From contig JACCRH010000202.1 in assembly GCA_013813675.1 (NCBI GenBank), positions 1-8,460 of the forward strand: a stretch of 8,460 nt of DNA. The letters are read 5' to 3'. The stretch is from Gemmatimonadales bacterium. GTDB lineage: Bacteria > Gemmatimonadota > Gemmatimonadetes > Gemmatimonadales > GWC2-71-9. Position 1 is the stretch's first letter. Each line of letters begins with the position of its first letter. The translations under genes were made by a program, and so were the position numbers. Of the stretch, positions 6,183-8,460 are shown in pieces. Under the pieces are notes generated by a model, which saw nothing but the letters and a program-made list of their open reading frames with translations, did not search any database and was not told where the DNA came from.

Positions 6183-8046
6183 CGTGCTCGTTCCACCCAG
6201 CGAGAAGACCGGCACCCCGCTCGCCTCGGAACAGGAGGCCCGGGAAGTCGCCGAGGCCGCCCGCGAAAAGGAGTGGCAGGCGCCGAGCTTCGTGCGGGAG
6301 ATGTTCGAGGGATCGTTCCGGCTGGACCTGGTGCATCCCTTCCCCGCACCGGATCCCGCGGACTTGGAGCGCGCGCGTCCTTTCATGGAAAAGCTCGAGC
6401 GTTTCATGCGGGAGCGGGTGGACAGCGACACGATCGACCGCGAGGGCAAGATCCCCAGCTACATCGTGAGAGGCTTGGGCGAGATCGGCGCGTTCGGCAT
6501 CAAGATCCCCACCGAGTACGGCGGCCTGGGTCTGAGCCAGTACAGCTACACCCGCGCGATCAGCCTGGTGACCAGCCAGGACGGGAACCTCACCGCGCTG
6601 CTCTCCGCCGCCCAGTCCATCGGGGTTCCCACACCGCTCAAGCTCTTCGGCACCCCGGAGCAGAAGCAGCGATATCTCCCCCGTCTGGCAAAGGGCGCGG
6701 TGTCCGCGTTCGCCCTCACCGAAAACCTGGTCGGATCGGACCCGGCCGGCCTTGCCACCACGGCCACGCTGTCGGAGGACGGCAGCCACTATGTGCTCAA
6801 CGGCGAGAAGCTCTGGTGCACCAACGGCACCATCGCCGACCTGATGGTGGTCATGGCGCGCACCGGTCCCAAAAAGATCACCGCCTTCATCGTCGAAGCG
6901 GACTGGCCGGGCGTCGAAGTGGTCCAGCGGCTTCACTTCATGGGACTCAAGGCGATCGAGAACGGCATCATCCGGTTTCACAACGTCAGGGTGCCGGCCG
7001 ACAACGTGCTCTGGGGCGAGGGGAAGGGGCTCAAGCTGGCGCTCATCACCCTCAACACCGGCCGGCTCACCCTGCCCGCCTCCGCAGTGGCGGGATCGAA
7101 GCGGGCGCTGGAGTTCGCCCGCCGCTGGGCGGCCGAGCGGGTGCAGTGGGGAGCACCGATCGGGAAGCATGACGCCATCGCCCAGAAGCTGGGGCGCATG
7201 GCGGCCGAGATCTTCGCGATGGAGGCGGTCTCCGACCTCGCCTCGCTGCTCGCGGACCGGGGCGACGCCGACATCCGGCTCGAGGCCGCGATGGCCAAGA
7301 TGTGGAACAGCGAAATGGGGTGGCGGATCATCGACGATACGCTGCAGATCAAAGGTGGCCGCGGCTACGAGACGGCCGACAGCCTGCGGAGTCGGGGCGA
7401 GCGGCCGGAGCCGATCGAGCGGATGATGCGGGACTTCCGCATCAACCTGATCTTCGAGGGGTCCAGCGAGATCATGCGGCTGTTTATCGCCCGCGAGGCG
7501 GTGGACACCCACCTGCGGGTGGCCGGCGACATCATCGACCCGAAGGCGCCGATGGGAAAGAAGATCAAGGCGCTGCTTCGCTCCGGGGTGTACTACGCCT
7601 ACTGGTATCCCAAGCTCTTTCTCGGCTGGAGCCACGCGCCGCGGTATGGGGAGTTCGGCCGGCTGGCGGGACACGTGCGATTCGTGGACCGCTCCTGCCG
7701 GCGGCTGGCTCGCACGCTCTTCCACTGCATGATCCGGTTCGGGCCCAAGCTGGAAAAGCGTCAGGCGGTGCTCGGCCGCCTGGTCGAGATCGGCGCCGAA
7801 CTCCTGGCGATGACCGCGGCGTGCTCACGAGCCCAGGCCATGCTGGGCGCCGGGGGCGCGGCCGGTGACGGCGCGGTCGAGCTGGCCGACCTCTTCTGCC
7901 GGCACGCCCGCCGTCGGGTGGAGGACCGGTTCGACGCCGTGTTCGACAACGACGACGTGGAGACCTACCGGGTGGCGCAGCAGGTGCTTCGAGGGGAGCA
8001 TGGATGGCTGGAGTCCGGGATGGTGAGAACGGCGGAAGCGCGATAG
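6175..8046 (+). CDS. Long-form acyl-CoA dehydrogenase (FadE10/VLCAD-like)
   Basis: This 623-residue flavoenzyme should catalyse the first step of fatty-acid beta-oxidation, converting an acyl-CoA to the trans-2-enoyl-CoA with FAD and passing electrons to electron-transfer flavoprotein. After an N-terminal extension (about 1-60, with SFVREMFEGSFRLDLVHPF), the helical N-domain follows, then the beta-domain FAD signature FALTENLVGSD (179-189). The C-terminal helical domain has Arg322 in ERVQWGAPIGKHDAI and the motif QIKGGRGYE. Glu428 in FEGSSEIMRLFIAREAVD aligns with the catalytic base of MCAD and VLCAD. About 180 further residues follow, like the extra C-terminal domain of VLCAD/ACAD9-type enzymes, which supports long-chain substrates and possible membrane association. 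Ordinary acyl-CoA dehydrogenases are about 380-400 residues. The gene follows tetR with an 8-base overlap and is followed 9 bases later by queF. The exact chain length used cannot be read from sequence. Confidence 0.94.
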   Translation: MTDVLVPPSEKTGTPLASEQEAREVAEAAREKEWQAPSFVREMFEGSFRLDLVHPFPAPDPADLERARPFMEKLERFMRERVDSDTIDREGKIPSYIVRGLGEIGAFGIKIPTEYGGLGLSQYSYTRAISLVTSQDGNLTALLSAAQSIGVPTPLKLFGTPEQKQRYLPRLAKGAVSAFALTENLVGSDPAGLATTATLSEDGSHYVLNGEKLWCTNGTIADLMVVMARTGPKKITAFIVEADWPGVEVVQRLHFMGLKAIENGIIRFHNVRVPADNVLWGEGKGLKLALITLNTGRLTLPASAVAGSKRALEFARRWAAERVQWGAPIGKHDAIAQKLGRMAAEIFAMEAVSDLASLLADRGDADIRLEAAMAKMWNSEMGWRIIDDTLQIKGGRGYETADSLRSRGERPEPIERMMRDFRINLIFEGSSEIMRLFIAREAVDTHLRVAGDIIDPKAPMGKKIKALLRSGVYYAYWYPKLFLGWSHAPRYGEFGRLAGHVRFVDRSCRRLARTLFHCMIRFGPKLEKRQAVLGRLVEIGAELLAMTAACSRAQAMLGAGGAAGDGAVELADLFCRHARRRVEDRFDAVFDNDDVETYRVAQQVLRGEHGWLESGMVRTAEAR

Positions 8047-8048
8047 GA
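8045..8048 (+). promoter_or_regulatory. Ribosome binding site of queF
   Basis: AGGA overlaps the dehydrogenase stop codon (TAG, 8044-8046) and lies 7 bases before the ATG at 8056. This is good spacing and supports that start. Confidence 0.6.
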
Positions 8049-8055
8049 TTCGACC

Positions 8056-8448
8056 ATGGCCATCGCCGAAGGCAGAACCATCCCGTTTGTGGGCCCGGAC
8101 GCGGTCGACGTGGGCGTCCTGGAGACGTTCGAGTACGCCGGGCCCGATCAGGAGATCGTGACCGAGACCCGGGAATTCAGCCCCGTCTGTCCCTACAGCG
8201 GCCTCCCCGACTTCGCCACGCTCCGGATCACCTACGTCCCCTCGGACCGGTGTATCGAGCTCAAGAGCCTCAAGTACTACGTTACCAGCTATCGCAACGT
8301 AGGGATCTTTCAGGAGCACGCGACGGCGAAGATCGCGGAGGACCTGCAGCGGACGCTCGGGGCGCAGCGGCTGGTGGTGACGACGATCTACAACACGCGA
8401 GGCGGGTTCGATACGACCTGCACGGTGGAGCTGCCGGCGCACAGATAA
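8056..8448 (+). CDS. queF: NADPH-dependent 7-cyano-7-deazaguanine (preQ0) reductase, unimodular type
   Basis: QueF reduces the nitrile of preQ0 to the aminomethyl group of preQ1 with two NADPH, a late step in cytoplasmic synthesis of the tRNA wobble base queuosine. The 130-residue protein is a single T-fold unit, a little shorter than Bacillus subtilis QueF (165). Cys45 in FSPVCPYSGLPDFA is the nucleophile that forms the thioimide with preQ0, and Asp52 is the proton donor (Bacillus Cys55 and Asp62, the same offset of ten). The QueF signature ELKSLKYYVTSYRN (68-81) is present, as is Glu87, which would bind the base. The residue before it is Gln86, where Bacillus has His96 (from memory). FolE/FolE2 relatives share the fold, but the Cys-Asp pair and the ELKSLK motif favour QueF. 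It lies 9 bases behind the dehydrogenase and probably shares its transcript. Other queuosine genes are not in the window. The 12 bases after the stop show no terminator. Confidence 0.94.
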   Translation: MAIAEGRTIPFVGPDAVDVGVLETFEYAGPDQEIVTETREFSPVCPYSGLPDFATLRITYVPSDRCIELKSLKYYVTSYRNVGIFQEHATAKIAEDLQRTLGAQRLVVTTIYNTRGGFDTTCTVELPAHR

Positions 8449-8460
8449 TCTGTCGTCCCG

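Noticed and set aside
6157..7725. A 522-codon minus-strand frame opposite the acyl-CoA dehydrogenase.
   Set aside because: It has the same codon-bias shadow character and no recognisable motif. The plus strand encodes catalytic motifs throughout.

Overview
This looks like an ordinary chromosomal stretch from a high-GC bacterium. All five recognisable genes lie on the + strand, with short gaps and strong G/C preference at third codon positions. Together, a ferredoxin/NADPH-type glutamate synthase, a secreted S9-family peptidase, a long fatty-acyl-CoA dehydrogenase of the FadE10/VLCAD-like type and a unimodular QueF would suit a free-living soil or freshwater lineage such as Gemmatimonadota, Acidobacteria or a related deep phylum. 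That placement is a guess from gene content and composition, since the window has no rRNA or other phylogenetic marker.

Layout. Bases 1-3098 hold the C-terminal two thirds of gltB, the glutamate synthase large subunit. Its reading frame is already open at base 3, so the glutaminase half lies upstream of the window. A 102-bp gap then leads to a prolyl-oligopeptidase-type serine peptidase (3201-5390) with an N-terminal signal peptide and a complete Ser-Asp-His triad. A 120-bp intergenic region (5391-5510) is the only place with convincing regulatory texture: two short inverted repeats, a possible -35 element and a ribosome binding site ahead of a TetR-family regulator (5511-6182). The regulator's stop codon overlaps the start of an acyl-CoA dehydrogenase (6175-8046), which is followed 9 bp later by queF (8056-8448).

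How the genes work together. The tetR, acyl-CoA dehydrogenase and queF genes are packed like one transcription unit. The simplest reading is a self-regulated fatty-acid beta-oxidation unit in which the TetR protein senses an acyl-CoA or fatty acid, with the queuosine-tRNA gene queF riding at the end. gltB (ammonia assimilation) and the peptidase (extracytoplasmic peptide turnover) have no evident functional link to that unit or to each other. gltD does not follow gltB here.

I saw no RNA genes, mobile elements, CRISPR arrays, long repeats or undescribed multi-gene system. The most interesting points are the CAAG/CTTG-rich inverted repeats upstream of tetR, the translationally coupled tetR-dehydrogenase junction, the placement of queF, and active-site variations in the peptidase and QueF.
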